64,000 bases of DNA, taken from NCBI GenBank assembly GCA_002077065.1, contig NAJO01000018.1, forward strand, positions 744,001 through 808,000. The letters run 5' to 3'. The notes beneath the pieces are model-generated. The model saw only the letters and a list, made by a program, of their open reading frames with translations. It ran no database searches and was not told the origin of the DNA. This document shows positions 12,493 to 23,900 of this stretch, one piece after another. The translations under genes and the position numbers were made by a program. The stretch comes from Cryoendolithus antarcticus. Taxonomy: Eukaryota; Ascomycota; Dothideomycetes; Cladosporiales; Cladosporiaceae. Numbering within the stretch: the stretch's first letter is position 1; each line of letters starts with the position of its first letter.

Positions 12493-12579
12493 ATGAGAGC
12501 AGTACCCCGCGTAAGTCTACTAAACTTGCAAACTGATCTAACCTCCTCGTCTTTGCAGACGGTCTCTGGATCGCTTTGA
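12493..12579 (+). promoter_or_regulatory. uORF crossing a 5' UTR intron, ending one base before the GFA gene ATG
   Basis: An ATG at 12493 opens a frame that stops at TGA 12577-12579; the main ATG begins at 12581. The intervening intron (12511-12558, GTAAGT...TTGCAG) is 48 nt, a multiple of three, so the uORF keeps the same stop whether spliced (12 codons) or retained (28 codons). This arrangement suggests translational control by termination and reinitiation, provided the transcript starts upstream of 12493. Confidence 0.45.
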
Positions 12580-12580
12580 A

Positions 12581-13126
12581 ATGTCAACAGCTACGACTTC
12601 GGAGCTCGTTCGCAATAGCACCACGTTCAACGGCTCGTGTGCCTGTGGCGGCATTACATACCACTGCACTGCTGTCCCGAAATCGACGACCAACTGCTAC
12701 TGTGATACGTGCCGCCGCTGCTCGGGAGGAACTCAACAGGTCTACACCAATGTCCTGTACGACTCAGTGAGCTTTGAAGAGCACGACACTGGCAGTAAAG
12801 GATCATCCGAGACCGCACGCGAGAAGCCGAAGATCGTTGACCTGAAACTCTCAGATGTTGCCAAGCGGTCGTACTGCAGTCACTGCCACACGCCGCTGAC
12901 CATGCAATACATCAGCCAGCCTGATCGATTGCACATCTGCGTAGGATCTATTGACACGAATGGTGTGGCGAACGAAGATGTCAAGAAAGCTCTCGTGCCT
13001 ACGCAGAATATCTTCGTCAGTCAGAAGCCCTCATGGGTCAAAGTGGAGAACCGACTGCCTACTTTTGACAGGTTCGATGGGGGCTTTGAGGATTTCATCG
13101 AAGGTCGACCCGGAAGCACGGCGTAA
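12581..13126 (+). CDS. GFA/CENP-V-type zinc-binding protein
   Basis: A single-exon frame of 181 residues. It matches the Mss4-like fold of the glutathione-dependent formaldehyde-activating enzyme (GFA)/CENP-V family: first zinc ligands in GSCACGG (C20, C22), then CYCDTCRRCSG (C39, C41, C44, C47) and a late pair in YCSHCHTPL (C99, C102). The length is slightly above the usual 130-160 because of an insert of about 20 polar residues after the second cysteine cluster. Fungal members are numerous and mostly uncharacterised; some may act on glutathione adducts, but no activity can be assigned here. The start is preceded by a uORF and a 5' UTR intron. It is likely cytosolic. Confidence 0.8.
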   Translation: MSTATTSELVRNSTTFNGSCACGGITYHCTAVPKSTTNCYCDTCRRCSGGTQQVYTNVLYDSVSFEEHDTGSKGSSETAREKPKIVDLKLSDVAKRSYCSHCHTPLTMQYISQPDRLHICVGSIDTNGVANEDVKKALVPTQNIFVSQKPSWVKVENRLPTFDRFDGGFEDFIEGRPGSTA

Positions 13127-13481
13127 AAGCGCGGAAATTCGCGAAGACTTTTCGTGGGACGGTCGCTGTACAGGACTCTTGAGAGATTCTGCCCGTGTCA
13201 CACGTATGCCACTCGGCCAAAGCAGGGTCTGGAAGCGTGTAAAAGGGTCTTATCATCGCATCAACGATGCTTCCAGCCAAGCGGCGATACTTTGAGGGAG
13301 GAAGGGAGTGTCTTTGTCCTTACGCGATCGTACCAGACAATTCTTCGATGTACCAGAAAAGACATCTACTGCATGTGCTCATCTCCTATTCACCAGCATG
13401 GGTACATAACGATGATGGTGTGCCGTGGAGATGTGCAAGTCACTACGCACAAGTACGCTGCGTTCTCAAAGCGACACGACA
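13127..13481. other. Intergenic region
   Basis: About 355 bp between the GFA gene stop and the first plausible ATG of the FtsJ-like gene. Nothing recognisable beyond possible promoter sequence. Confidence 0.5.
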
Positions 13482-14666
13482 ATGAGCGATCAGCCTTATT
13501 TAGAGAGGACCTCTTTCAAACAGAGCCCTGATGCCACTGTACAGCCAAATATAGGACTGCGCCCCCTTGGTCGGAATGACGAGATCGTCAAGAAGGTCCT
13601 CACCATAGAATCGGCAGCATTCCGCAAAGTGAAAGAAGCGAGACAAACGGCAATTCCAACGTGCTGCTACTCATTCCATAGGCTTTACTTAACAGCGACT
13701 TAAGGCCGGGATGATCCCAATGGTGATAAGCACTTTCAAGATGCCCGTGCCAGGGCAGACGGTGCTGATGCGAGAGGGCAGCGAAGTATGCACGGCAAGA
13801 TGTTGAACATTGCTATAGAGCTGCACGATAAGACTAATTGCTTCCGCGTACCTACAGTCGGCGATCGATCGGTAGCCGTGCTCGACCTCTGCATGGCCCC
13901 GGGTGCCTTCCTCCGGAGGGCGTTGAAGAGCATGCCTGGTTCTTTAGCGACCGCCGTTACACTACCAATTGCACAGGGTGGGCATGAGATATTACTATCC
14001 GCGAGCCTTCTTGAGAGGATTCAGGTCCACGAGCTGGACCTCAACTTTCTTGCCGCTGATATGGGCCTCATAGACCAGGAGATTCCGGACGACCATCCAG
14101 ACAAGGCTAAGTTTTTACCCTTGTTGCTCAACGAAGGCTGCGTCTTCGATCTCACCATCTGCGATGGCTCTGTGCAACGCCCGCATCGCCAGATAATTGC
14201 CGACTACCGCCAAGATCTCGAGCCATCAAGGCTTCTGCTGATGCAGCTCGTTCTGGCTATGGAGCATCTAGAGCCAGGCGGCACGATTGTTTTCCGTCCT
14301 CATCAGATCGATCAGTGGGAGACAGTCAAGCCGCTGCACCAGTTCAGTAACTTCGGCAAGGTCATGGCGCACAAGCCAACCAGCTCTTATCAGGTCAAGT
14401 CATCGTTCTATGTTGTCGTGACTGAAGTAGACAGCACGCATGCTGAGGCTCTCAAGTCCGTTGCGCTGTGGAAGTCAACCTGGCGCGCTGCGACTTTGAT
14501 ATGTGAGCTGGAAGCCACAGCACATTCCGCGGAGATCGACTTGGATTCTGAACGCGTCCTGAATGAATTCGGTGCACGGCTTATTGAGCTCGGGGAGCAG
14601 GTGTGGAGGGTACAAGCTGAGGTTTTGGGCAACGCGAATTGGCTGAAGAAGGAGGCGGCAAAGTAG
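13482..14666 (+). CDS. FtsJ-like SAM-dependent methyltransferase domain protein
   Basis: The core frame 13788-14666 (292 residues) is intact and carries the SAM-binding motif VLDLCMAPGAFL, a second conserved block LPIAQGGHEILL and the motif FDLTICDGSV, which fits the FtsJ/RrmJ-like methyltransferase family found in many ascomycetes. The target (rRNA, mRNA cap or other) is unknown. Upstream, 13482-13649 reads as a plausible N-terminal exon ending in FRKVKEARQ, and 13705-13787 reads as a continuation beginning RDDPNGD, but no GT-AG pair joins the two in frame at the expected point. The only canonical in-frame join I found is 13482-13628 with 13731-14666 (360 residues), which drops the RDDPNGDK segment. 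The core is firm; the 5' structure is uncertain and may contain a frameshift. Confidence 0.65.
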
Positions 14667-15764
14667 TGGTTGTATCGTAGATATGTCCAAATTCCCCGAT
14701 CCTTTCCAAGGACTGTCCCCAGGAGTGTCACGGAGAGAAAGAAGTCGTTCTGGGAGGTCTACTACAAAGGCGCGGCTCTGTCAACGGTACGACTTGGAAC
14801 CATGACACATGCGCAGTGGGGTACGGTAGCATAGGTAAATTCGAGCATTCTTAGAAGAGCTGAAGTGTCTTGAGAGACTCATAGTGAGGCTGATGTTGAC
14901 TTTGACATGTGTGCGCGATATGCTTGCATCGGAAATAAAGTGGGGCCGTGAGGCTTCGCTTGACCAGCACACCTTCGACTCCCTTTCACTTCCGTACCAT
15001 CGCCCTGTCACAGCCGCGATTTGCAGAAAGTATCTTCCTGGCGCAACAACCAGCATATTTTATTGTCGTCGAACCGCCCGACACGGTCGCAGGAATCTGG
15101 ACCACCCTGTAGCAATCTCATCAAGCAACGTTTCATACCACCCGGTCGGAAAATCTCTTGCGGCCTTGCATCGTCAGGGTACACACGCATCTCAGCTGAT
15201 CAGCCTCAAACGGCGATTTAGATTACTCAGGTCCACAAATGGCGTTTCCCCTGTCATACAAACCCGGAAAGCTACATATCGGCAACGCTGTGAGCCTCTA
15301 ACAGTACCTCCAGCTGTCAGTATGGTATGGGTGCACCTGCTTTCTCATCAAATCGACGTCTTAAGTGCAGTAGCTCTCACTGCAGAGCGATAATGCAGCG
15401 AAGCAGTGCAGTCACGTACATGTGCAATCGTCGGACTTCCGGCTTGTCGCTATTGTGATTCACGGGCGTCCGAGCACTCGATGTCCTGTGGCGTCCAATG
15501 TCAAGCATCCAACCCCAGTCTCACCTCATCCTCCAAAATTGGGGCCGATCAAAGCGCTGTATTACTTTAGGGGCTGCAAAGGTTTCCCGTCACACACTGC
15601 AACAACGTGCGCGGATTAATATAGACACATGGACCAGACTCCGGAGAATAGATATGTAGGTTCTGTCTCGTCGCATATGAGCAAGTTTGCGGATTCCTAG
15701 AGTTCCTCTTGTGCTGTTCCTTGTCACTGTCGTCGAAATATCAAGACATCATTCAGTACACACA
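14667..15764. other. Intergenic region
   Basis: About 1.1 kb before the MFS transporter. A 169-codon open stretch at 14884-15393 would need a GTG start and resembles no family, so I do not call it. The region before 15765 should hold the transporter promoter. Confidence 0.5.
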
Positions 15765-17557
15765 ATGGCTGGCACTATCAGCGGACAAGAGCAGCGTGCT
15801 GCTGAGCAGCTCAATGTCGACCTCATTCCTGGTACGGAGGTCATGACCGATGTTGGGGGTGCACACTTTGCAAAAGCTGGAGGACGGGAGACAGGTTCAG
15901 TGTGCGTTAGCCCAACCATTGCAGCCTCTGTACGAGGGAATTTGCTGACGTCTCACAGCCTGGTCCCACACCCCTCCAGCAGCCCCAATGATCCCCTCAA
16001 CTGGAGTCGCCCATGGAAGATCATCGTCGCTGTCTCCCAGCTTTTCTATGTGTGGGTGCTAGTGTGCTCGGCGCTGTCGATCGCGCCCATGTTCCCTTTC
16101 CTGGGCATGGAGTTCCATCTCGATCAGCAGCAGCTGTCCCTCCTGACTGGTCTCAATGTGATTACTCTGGGTGAGTCGTAGCTCATTGCTGTCGAGGTTC
16201 AACGACAGGGCTAAGTTTGAAACGTACTGACACGATCAGGCTTCGCGAACATCCTGATCGTTCCGCTCGCCAACATCTTCGGACGCAGGCCGATCAGCAT
16301 CATCTTCGGCTTCCTCGTGGTACTCACGAACATCTGGCAGGCTCTGGCGACTAGCCACAGGAGTCTGCTGGCTGCTCGTGCATGCAATGGCATTGTTGCT
16401 GCGACTAGCGAGACCATCATGGTGCAGGTCATCGCTGATATGGTGCGTGTCCAGAACTAAGATGATGTAGTCGAACATACAACTGACATGATTCGCAGTT
16501 CTTCCTCCACGAGCGTGGCTTCTGGATGGGCACCTACTTCACCATGTACTTCAGCGGTGCCTTCCTCGGACCCATCATGGCCGGTAACATCGCCGCTCGC
16601 CACGGCTGGCGCTCCTTTTTCTGGCTCACCGTCGCCCTCGCAGCGTTCTCCACTATCCTCCTGATCTTCACGTTCCCGGAGACCAAGTATCACCGTAACT
16701 CCAGCGGTAGCGCCAAGGCCACCAGCCAGACCGACGAGAAGGTCCTCGACTCCGAAGCCAACAGCGAGCTAGGCGCCGAGCAAGTCGGCAATGGCAAGCC
16801 AAGCAAAGCCCAATGGCTTCCCGTTCAAAAGCCAGACAGCCGCTGGAAGTCCTTCGTGATTCGCGACCTCACAACACCAATCCTCGTCTTCTTCAACCCA
16901 ATCGTCTTCTGGGCCGCACTCATGCTGGCAGGCCCCGCCGATCTGCTCCTGATCTTCAACCTTACTGAGTCCGGCCTCCTCGGCTCGCCAGCATATGGCT
17001 GGTCCCCAAGCGCAGTCGGCTACTCCAACTTCGCGTTCTTCGTTGGCGGTATCGTCGGCGTAGCGACTGCTGGTCCACTCTCGGACTGGGTTGCTCGTCG
17101 CGCTACGATCAAGAACAACGGGATTCGCGAAGCTGAGTTCCGACTTCCGGCTTTGATCCCCTTCGTCTTCTTCTTCATCATCTCTCACGTCGTCGGCGCC
17201 GTCGGCTACGATCGTCTCTGGCCTTGGCAAGCCATCTTGGTCTGCGGTTTCGGCTTCTCTGGACTGGCGGTCACTGCGATCCCGACTATCGCTATTGCGT
17301 ACGCGGTGGACTGCTACAAGCCTATCTCAGGCGAGATCATGGTTGTGGGGACTGTGATGAAGAACGTGCTGGGGTTCTGTTTGAGCTACTGGGTGTTTGA
17401 TGTGCATGTCACGAATGGGTGGACGGGGGTTTTCATGACGCAGTTCGCGGTGTCCATGCTGCCTGTGGTATTGACTGTGCCATTGTACTACTTTGGGAAG
17501 AGTTTGAGGAGGTGGACGAGGAACTCGGACTTGCACAGGATGGAGGCTTTGATCTGA
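15765..17557 (+). CDS. Major facilitator superfamily transporter (DHA1-like)
   Basis: Inferred exons are 15765-15901, 15959-16170, 16240-16442 and 16499-17557, giving 536 residues; introns are 57, 69 and 56 nt. The N-terminal cytosolic region ends with SSSPNDPLNWSR, the hallmark preceding helix 1 in the fungal DHA1-type drug:H+ antiporter and polyamine-transporter group. Motif A-like LANIFGRRP follows helix 2, and about twelve hydrophobic segments are seen with a long central loop (acidic and Lys-rich, near residues 255-310). It is expected in the plasma membrane, exporting or importing small molecules by proton exchange; the substrate is unknown. Every splice junction restores a conserved segment, for example TLG-FANIL across intron 2. 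An in-frame upstream TTG is not a credible start. Confidence 0.9.
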
Positions 17558-17938
17558 GAGATGGGAAGACTGGTGATGACTGGCAGTGTTCGGAACCTCG
17601 TGGCCTGGAAGTGTAATGACCTGATACCCATACTATAATTGCTCCTTACAGAACTACTACTGTTCTCACGGTCAGCTCCGGCTCTCCGTCTTTAACACTC
17701 TCACGACCCCGAGGAAGTCTGTCCTTTACCTTCGCTCGCAACTTCCCAATGGGGATGGGACGAACTCCACCTATGCGAAGTCCGCTTTTGAGCCGCCGTG
17801 ATGTGTCAGCCATTTGCAGATAGCGCAGGGGCAATGTCAGCGACAATGCTCTACCATAGGACCTCATCGAAGAAAAGCTAGTCATAGGCAAGGTGTCGCC
17901 ATGCTGCCCTACAGCCTCATCACCTAATTGTTGCCACC
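17558..17938. other. Intergenic region
   Basis: About 380 bp between the MFS transporter and the cnxABC start, carrying the transporter 3' UTR and the cnxABC promoter. No gene or repeat was recognised. Confidence 0.5.
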
Positions 17939-20860
17939 ATGGCTTTGCCAGTACGAAGTGTACCGAAGGCATTGAGCCCGAGACTGCTACGACCTGGAGT
18001 GCTCAAGCCAACAACGACATGGCAAGCTCGCCAGATCGCTACTGCCGCCGCTGTAGAGCCTGTGGAGGCACCGCCGTACCTACCATATGATATTCCACTG
18101 CCTCGGTCAGGTAGGGCAGCAGCCATCCGCGAAGCAAAGCCTTTCTCGGACTTCTTGACGGATACTCATGCCCGGCAGCACGATTACCTCCGCATATCTC
18201 TGACCGAGCGCTGTAATCTGCGATGTCTCTACTGCATGCCGGAGGAAGGGATCGATCTGTCACCAAACCGGGATCTTCTAACAACCGCTGAGATTGTCTA
18301 TTTGAGCGCGCTGTTCGTGAACCAGGGCGTCACAAAGATCAGGCTTACAGGCGGCGAACCAACGGTACGGAAGGATATCGTGCCGTTGATGCACCAGATC
18401 GGGGCATTACGGAAAGACGGGCTGAAGGAGCTAGCTTTGACGACAAATGGCATATCGCTACATCGGAAGCTAGACGAGATGCTCAAAGCCGGTCTAACTG
18501 GAGTCAATATCTCCCTCGATACTCTGGATCCCTTCCAATTCCAGCTCCTCACGCGACGGCAAGGGTTCGCCGCAGTAATGAAGAGCATCGATCGCGTGAA
18601 GGAGATGAACAGGCTAGGCGCAGGGATCAAGCTGAAGATCAATTGTGTCGTCATGCGCGGCTTGACTGATCATCAGATTCTGCCATTCGTTGAGATGACG
18701 GAGAATGAGGAGGTGGAGGTGCGGTTTATTGAGTATATGCCATTCGGCGGCAATAAATGGAGTCAGAACAAGATGGTGAGCTATGCAGATATGCTTGATA
18801 TTATCCGCGCGAAGTACCCGGAGTTTGAGAGGCTGAAAGACAGAAAGAGCGATACGAGCAAGACTTGGCAGGTTCCTGGGTTTGTGGGCAAGGTTGGATT
18901 CATTACGAGCATGACGCAGGACTTCTGCGGGAGCTGTAACAGATTGAGGATCACTTCGGATGGGAACCTCAAGGTCTGCTTGCATGGCGAGGCAGAAGTT
19001 AGTTTGCGGGATGTCTTGCGGAACAATAACGCAGGGAACCCGATGGACGGGGAAGCCTTCGAAGCTGTGCGAGAAATTGAGATGGCGCGGACTACTAGCA
19101 CTGGCGCTCCGGGCGGCGACTCCTGGATGAGCAAGGAGCGGGAGCTGCTGGAGCTTATCGGAGCCGCAGTGAAGCGGAAGAAGGAAAGCCATGCCGACAT
19201 GGGTGATTTGGAGAACATGAAGAATCGGCCCATGATCTTGATTGGTGGGTAGGTTACGCATCGCTTTTGCGATCATACCACTCGCGCCTGGACTCAGTTT
19301 TTGACTGACGACTGCACAGATGAGCATCTGAGGTCAAGGGGCTTTTCTCAAAGTCCACAGCTGGACCGTGGGAGAACTTCGAACACACCCTGGTCGAGAG
19401 TCCCTCATCATCTACTTGCCCAGCCGCCAAATGCACACATGCAACGGCGGCACTACTCGAGTGATGAAGGCCATGGCTTCGGCTTCCAGAGTCTGAGTAG
19501 CCTTTTTGGATCTACACCACCCAGAGGGCGATACAGTCGGCCCCGAGAACGAGAAGAGTCATCTGAGCGCTCTGAACCTCACGAGCCGCCGAGAGGCTTG
19601 CCAAGTGAAGAAAGGAAATCGAGTCAAATGCCCACGCCCTTCTTTGCTCCTGCGCCGCTACATGCGACAGCTGCTACTACGTCCACGCTAAATCACAGCA
19701 GACCGGACGCACTCTTCATCGATAACAAGATGGGCTCCGTGTCCTCCCGCCTGGGCAAAGAAGCTGTCGACTCCATCCGTCCGGTTTCGGGCGCAAATAA
19801 CAAACTCCCATTGCGCGTGCCGGCGCCTGAACGAATCGTCGGTCCTCCAGCAAGATCGGTAGAGGCAGCCACAGCGAGGCCCGGCAGTGCGCCGACAGCT
19901 TATGCACTACCTGATGGTAAGAAGAGCATGAACAAGCTGCTTCGCAGGGCTAATGGTAAACGCCTTGATGGCCGAGAGCGGCGCGCGGTCTATCGTAGAA
20001 TCGAGCGAATCGGGTCACCCAAACATAGCGGCGTACTGCGTTCTGCTGAACTCGAAGGGGATCGCAAACCCAATCCCTTTACTCAGGAACTGCAATCCGC
20101 AGTGAGATCCGGAGTCGAGATTGCGGATGCTGGCGATAATGCCTGGGGTTTCTCGCTGGACGACCTCAGCACCATCGACAGCTTCACCGACCCCAATACC
20201 CAGTCAGCCTCTCAGAGCAACCCATCACCAACGGGCAGGTACTCTCGTCCCTCAGCTTCTTCCGCCTCCTCACCGCTTACCCCTCCACCTGATCTAACCC
20301 ACCTCACCTCCACAGGCGAAGCCCACATGGTCTCCGTCTCCGCCAAACCCGCTACAAACCGCACAGCCATAGCGCTCTCGACCATTCACCTCGCCTCGCC
20401 CCAAACCTACAACCTCCTAATCACCCACTCCGCGAAGAAAGGCGACGTCCTCGCCACAGCCCGGATCGCGGGAATCATGGCCGCGAAACGCACCTCAGAG
20501 CTTATCCCGCTCTGCCATCCACTGCTGATAAGCAAGGTGGAAGTCCTGCTCACGCCTTTACCGCCAGGAACCAGGAGTGGGCTGATGGAGAGGAACGAGC
20601 GCGGCGTCGTGGTCGTGCAAGCGCGAGTAGACTGCACGGGCCCAACGGGCGTGGAGATGGAGGCGCTTACTGCCGTTAGTGTGGCGGGGTTGACGGTGTA
20701 TGATATGCTGAAAGCTGTTGATCGGGGGATGAGGGTTGAAGAGACGAGGGTGGTGTATAAGAGTGGAGGGAAGAGTGGGGTGTTTGTTGATGAAGAGTGG
20801 CTTGAAGAGAACGGCGCTGGCTATCTGAGAGAGCAGGGTCTGGTGTTGCCCGAGAGGTGA
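17939..20860 (+). CDS. cnxABC: Molybdenum cofactor biosynthesis protein, MoaA-MoaC fusion (MOCS1/CnxABC)
   Basis: Inferred exons are 17939-19244 and 19320-20860, giving 948 residues. Residues 1-40 are Arg-rich and free of acidic residues, like a mitochondrial presequence. The MoaA part is a radical-SAM GTP 3',8-cyclase: CNLRCLYCMP gives cluster 1 (C92, C96, C99), and C330, C333 and C347 in DFCGSCNRLR and after give cluster 2. A linker of about 320 disordered residues leads to MoaC (about 762-940), with KKGDVLATARIAGIMAAKRT and DCTGPTGVEMEALTAVS, the cyclic pyranopterin monophosphate synthase signatures. Together they turn GTP into cPMP, the first step toward the cofactor of nitrate reductase and other molybdoenzymes. 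The MoaA part without splicing, or with a second donor at 19249, ends in Ile-Gly-Gly. The gene is convergent with the Vps3-like gene, with 90 bp between stops. Confidence 0.93.
19245..19319 (+). other. Alternative tandem splice donors deciding MoaA-GG versus MoaA-MoaC fusion
   Basis: The MoaA end reads ATT GGT GGG TAG. Donor 1 (GTGGGT at 19245) joined to the acceptor at 19319 removes both glycine codons and continues in frame into the MoaC half. Donor 2 (GTAGGT at 19249), with the same acceptor, gives GGT GGA followed by TGA, so the protein ends in Gly-Gly. Intron retention also ends in Gly-Gly at TAG 19250. A CTGAC-type branch point lies just before the CACAG acceptor. Confidence 0.65.
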
Positions 20861-20950
20861 GGGATAGGGTGAGGTTGTGAATGCGATGGTGATCGCACTG
20901 GGTTGTGGATGTGTATATAGTAGTATATCTCGCCCACACGCGGGTCTCAT

Positions 20951-23900
20951 TCAACCATGTGCTTCGACGTCCACTGCCCCTTCGTCACCAGTCTGGCCGA
21001 CATCTCGCACAACCACGGCGCCCACCTCCGTGATCTTCTCCCCTGCCTCATAGCTCACCCGCAGTTCCCGCGCTCCCCACAGCTGCCTCTCCAACCCCAC
21101 CTCCCGTCCCTCACTTACCAGCCCTCGCAGCTTCCCCACCAAGAACGGCCCAAGAAGCCGTACACTCCAATCTCCATCCACTTCCTCCAGCACCGCCTCC
21201 AACTCGAAGAACCCGCCAAATCGCTCGAGGAGCTCGGAGCTGCGATCAAGTCGTGCCGGCAATGGTAAAGCGAGGAAGTGATGCAGAAGGAGCGTGAAGA
21301 GCGAGGATTGTGTGGAATGAGGTGGTGGCGTTAGCGAAGCGGAGTTGAGGGGCCGTGGTGAGAAAAGGTAAGCGGGCGAGGTGTGAAGGCAGTAGGAGAT
21401 CGCTGTGTCGTAGTCGCCTAGCGTGTGCGTGAGGAGCTGCAGTGCGGTGTCGTGATCACCCGTCAGCGCGTGGAGGACGATTGTCTCCGGGACGAGGAGG
21501 TCAGCGTGAGGATCCAGCTTCGCTCGGAGCGAGGAGAGGTCCGCGTCTGCCGGATCAGCGGAGGAGAGGAGTTGTAAGAGGCGGGTGCGATTCGACATAA
21601 AGTCCGAGTGCTCGACACTGCTGTTGTCGGCGAAGAATTGGGTGTAGGTCGGTTTTGGGGGATCGAGAGCGCGGTAGGTCTCATAACCATCGTGAAGGGT
21701 CTCTTTGAGATCAGGCGAGGCTTCCAGCGCGGCTAGCACAGCCGTGAGGTAGTAATACAAGAGCTCGCTGCCATACTCAGCCTTGTGCCGCGCGAAGACG
21801 AGGTGCTCAAGGTACTCTTTCACAGCGCTTGGCGCTTTTTCTCGTAGCAGGGCAACTGTGTCTTGATGCGAGAACTTCACGCGCCCATGTTCATCAGCGA
21901 AGACTTGCACGCCCAGCTTCGGATTGCGCTGGGCCAGCCAGGTGCCGTACTTTGTTACCAGATCTCGATCGCGGATCTTGGACAAGTAGCGCCGCATGTC
22001 CTGCTCGCCTTCGATCATCTCACCGCCTGCATCGTGAGCGCCTTCGAGGATCTGCTGCCAGGTCTCGAGAACTTGAGGTGTCAGCTTGCGTGACTGGTAG
22101 AGGCGGCTGAGAAGGTGCAGGCGGCGGAAAGATCTGAACAGTTCCACAGCTCGAGGGAAGCAGTCCACGCCGTTGTCGACTACATCATTCAGCTCTGCTC
22201 TGATCGAATTCAGAGTCGCTGGTCCGCGAGGGGAGTGCTGATCGAGTAGTAGCAGAATGTGCAGCAGCGCGGCATCGACCGTCTGGAACACCGCGACCTC
22301 GTCCGCGACACTGCCAAAGCCCTTCTTCGCGCGCCAGTGCAGCAAATACCGCTTCAGCACTTGAAGCAGATTATCGCCGTACGGCCCTCGAGTGTCTTGG
22401 CTTTGTGATTCTGGCTCCGTGGCCTGTCGCAGCAGGTAGACCGTATCGCGCAGCCCTTGTGGCGTCCATATGCCTTCTGTGCCTTCCTGCACCTCGACTG
22501 ACAAGGATACCATGAGCGACAAGAGCATGCGAGGATCGATCTCGCCTTCTACAAGCGCTTCGCTAGCAGCACGCTTGTCGGTCTCGCATGCGATTGTGTC
22601 ACTCGCTGTCGTCAGTAGCAGGCTGCCAAAGAGTAGCAGTGAAGCTTTTTGCCGTATGTACGTAAAGGTAACGAATTCGAGCTCGCTGCGAGCGTCTTCG
22701 CCGCGGATATCGTTGAGCACCATGCGAACAGCCTTCACATCGATCGAGATGCGCTCGCTGCTTGCATTGGTCGCCTGTTCGAGCCTGGCGTCCAGACGTG
22801 ATGCTATCGTATTGCGGACAACCCACTGCACCTGCGACGCAGAGAACAGGATGATGGCTGCTTGGACGTGTGCGAAACGGCTCGCAAAGACATCTTCTTC
22901 GTCGTTGCGCTTGGTCTCTGCATCGCTCACCTGAGCATCTCTGGGGTGCAGGTGTAGTCTGCGCGACCGAAGTACATGGCTAGTGCTGCTCATGGTCAGC
23001 TCAACGGAGCTCTTCACCTTGCGCAGTCCAACACCAGAAACTCCAGCGCTTGTTTCAGCGTCTTCGATCCGTATCCAAGCCCTTGACTGATGTGCTTCGC
23101 TCGGGCCCACGTCCCAGCGCTGTATCTCAACCGCAGATACTGAAGTACCATCAAAGCGACGCTGCACCAGAGCAAGAGCGTAACCCTCGTGGCTACCATC
23201 AAAGCCCGTTGCATCTGCAGCTTCTACGTCCCCACCGTCGAAGACGAGCGAGCGCGGATATGTGGTAAATTCAATAGTACCTCTTACAACGTCTCCATCC
23301 AAGTTCACGAACATACCTACACCGGGATCGTTCGCTTTCGTGCCAGTGGTAAGCAGGAATTCGGTACCTGTAGGCGAAGCAATGTGAGGCAGCAGTGGTC
23401 TCGCAGCCGGGACCTCGACAGCCGGCTCTGGCGAAGCACCTGCTATAGTCTCCACCTTTGCCGGACTCCGAACTCGGCCCGGAGAGATCGCAGGTGATGT
23501 TTTCGTCTGCGAGGAAGTACGTGCCGGCCACGGCGAAGAGCTATCTTTACTCTTCAGCTCAGCGCCCAGACTGACATTCCGCTCATGCCTTCCGAGTCTG
23601 ATAGGAGACGAGCCTGACACACTCCGCGAATGTCCATGCTGGGCGCCACTCGGCAGCTCGAGCGATGCTCTCGTCCTCTCGGGCAGCTGCCTGACCTCAC
23701 TGTTCGACGAAATCGGGAACAGATCAATTTTGGCCTCGTTCACCACATCGAGCAGCGAGTATGATGACCCGTCGGCTACACAAGCCAGGTTTCCCCTCCT
23801 AGCCAAAGCCCTCACACCGCCCAACTCAATGTCCCTGATCTTCCTCGCCTCATCTCCAATTCTGATCAACCTCAATCGTAGCCTGAGACAAATCACAATC

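Larger units (their letters stand above)
12065..12580. other. Intergenic region with hairpin and 5' UTR intron
   Basis: About 516 bp between the NLR stop and the GFA-type gene. It holds a perfect 10-bp inverted repeat at 12339-12364 and, just before the next gene, an apparent 48-nt 5' UTR intron (12511-12558) and a short uORF, described separately. No other gene was recognised. Confidence 0.5.

Noticed and set aside
14884..15393. 169-codon plus-strand open frame before the MFS gene
   Set aside because: It needs a GTG start, has no homology I recognise and has a scattered, non-domain composition.
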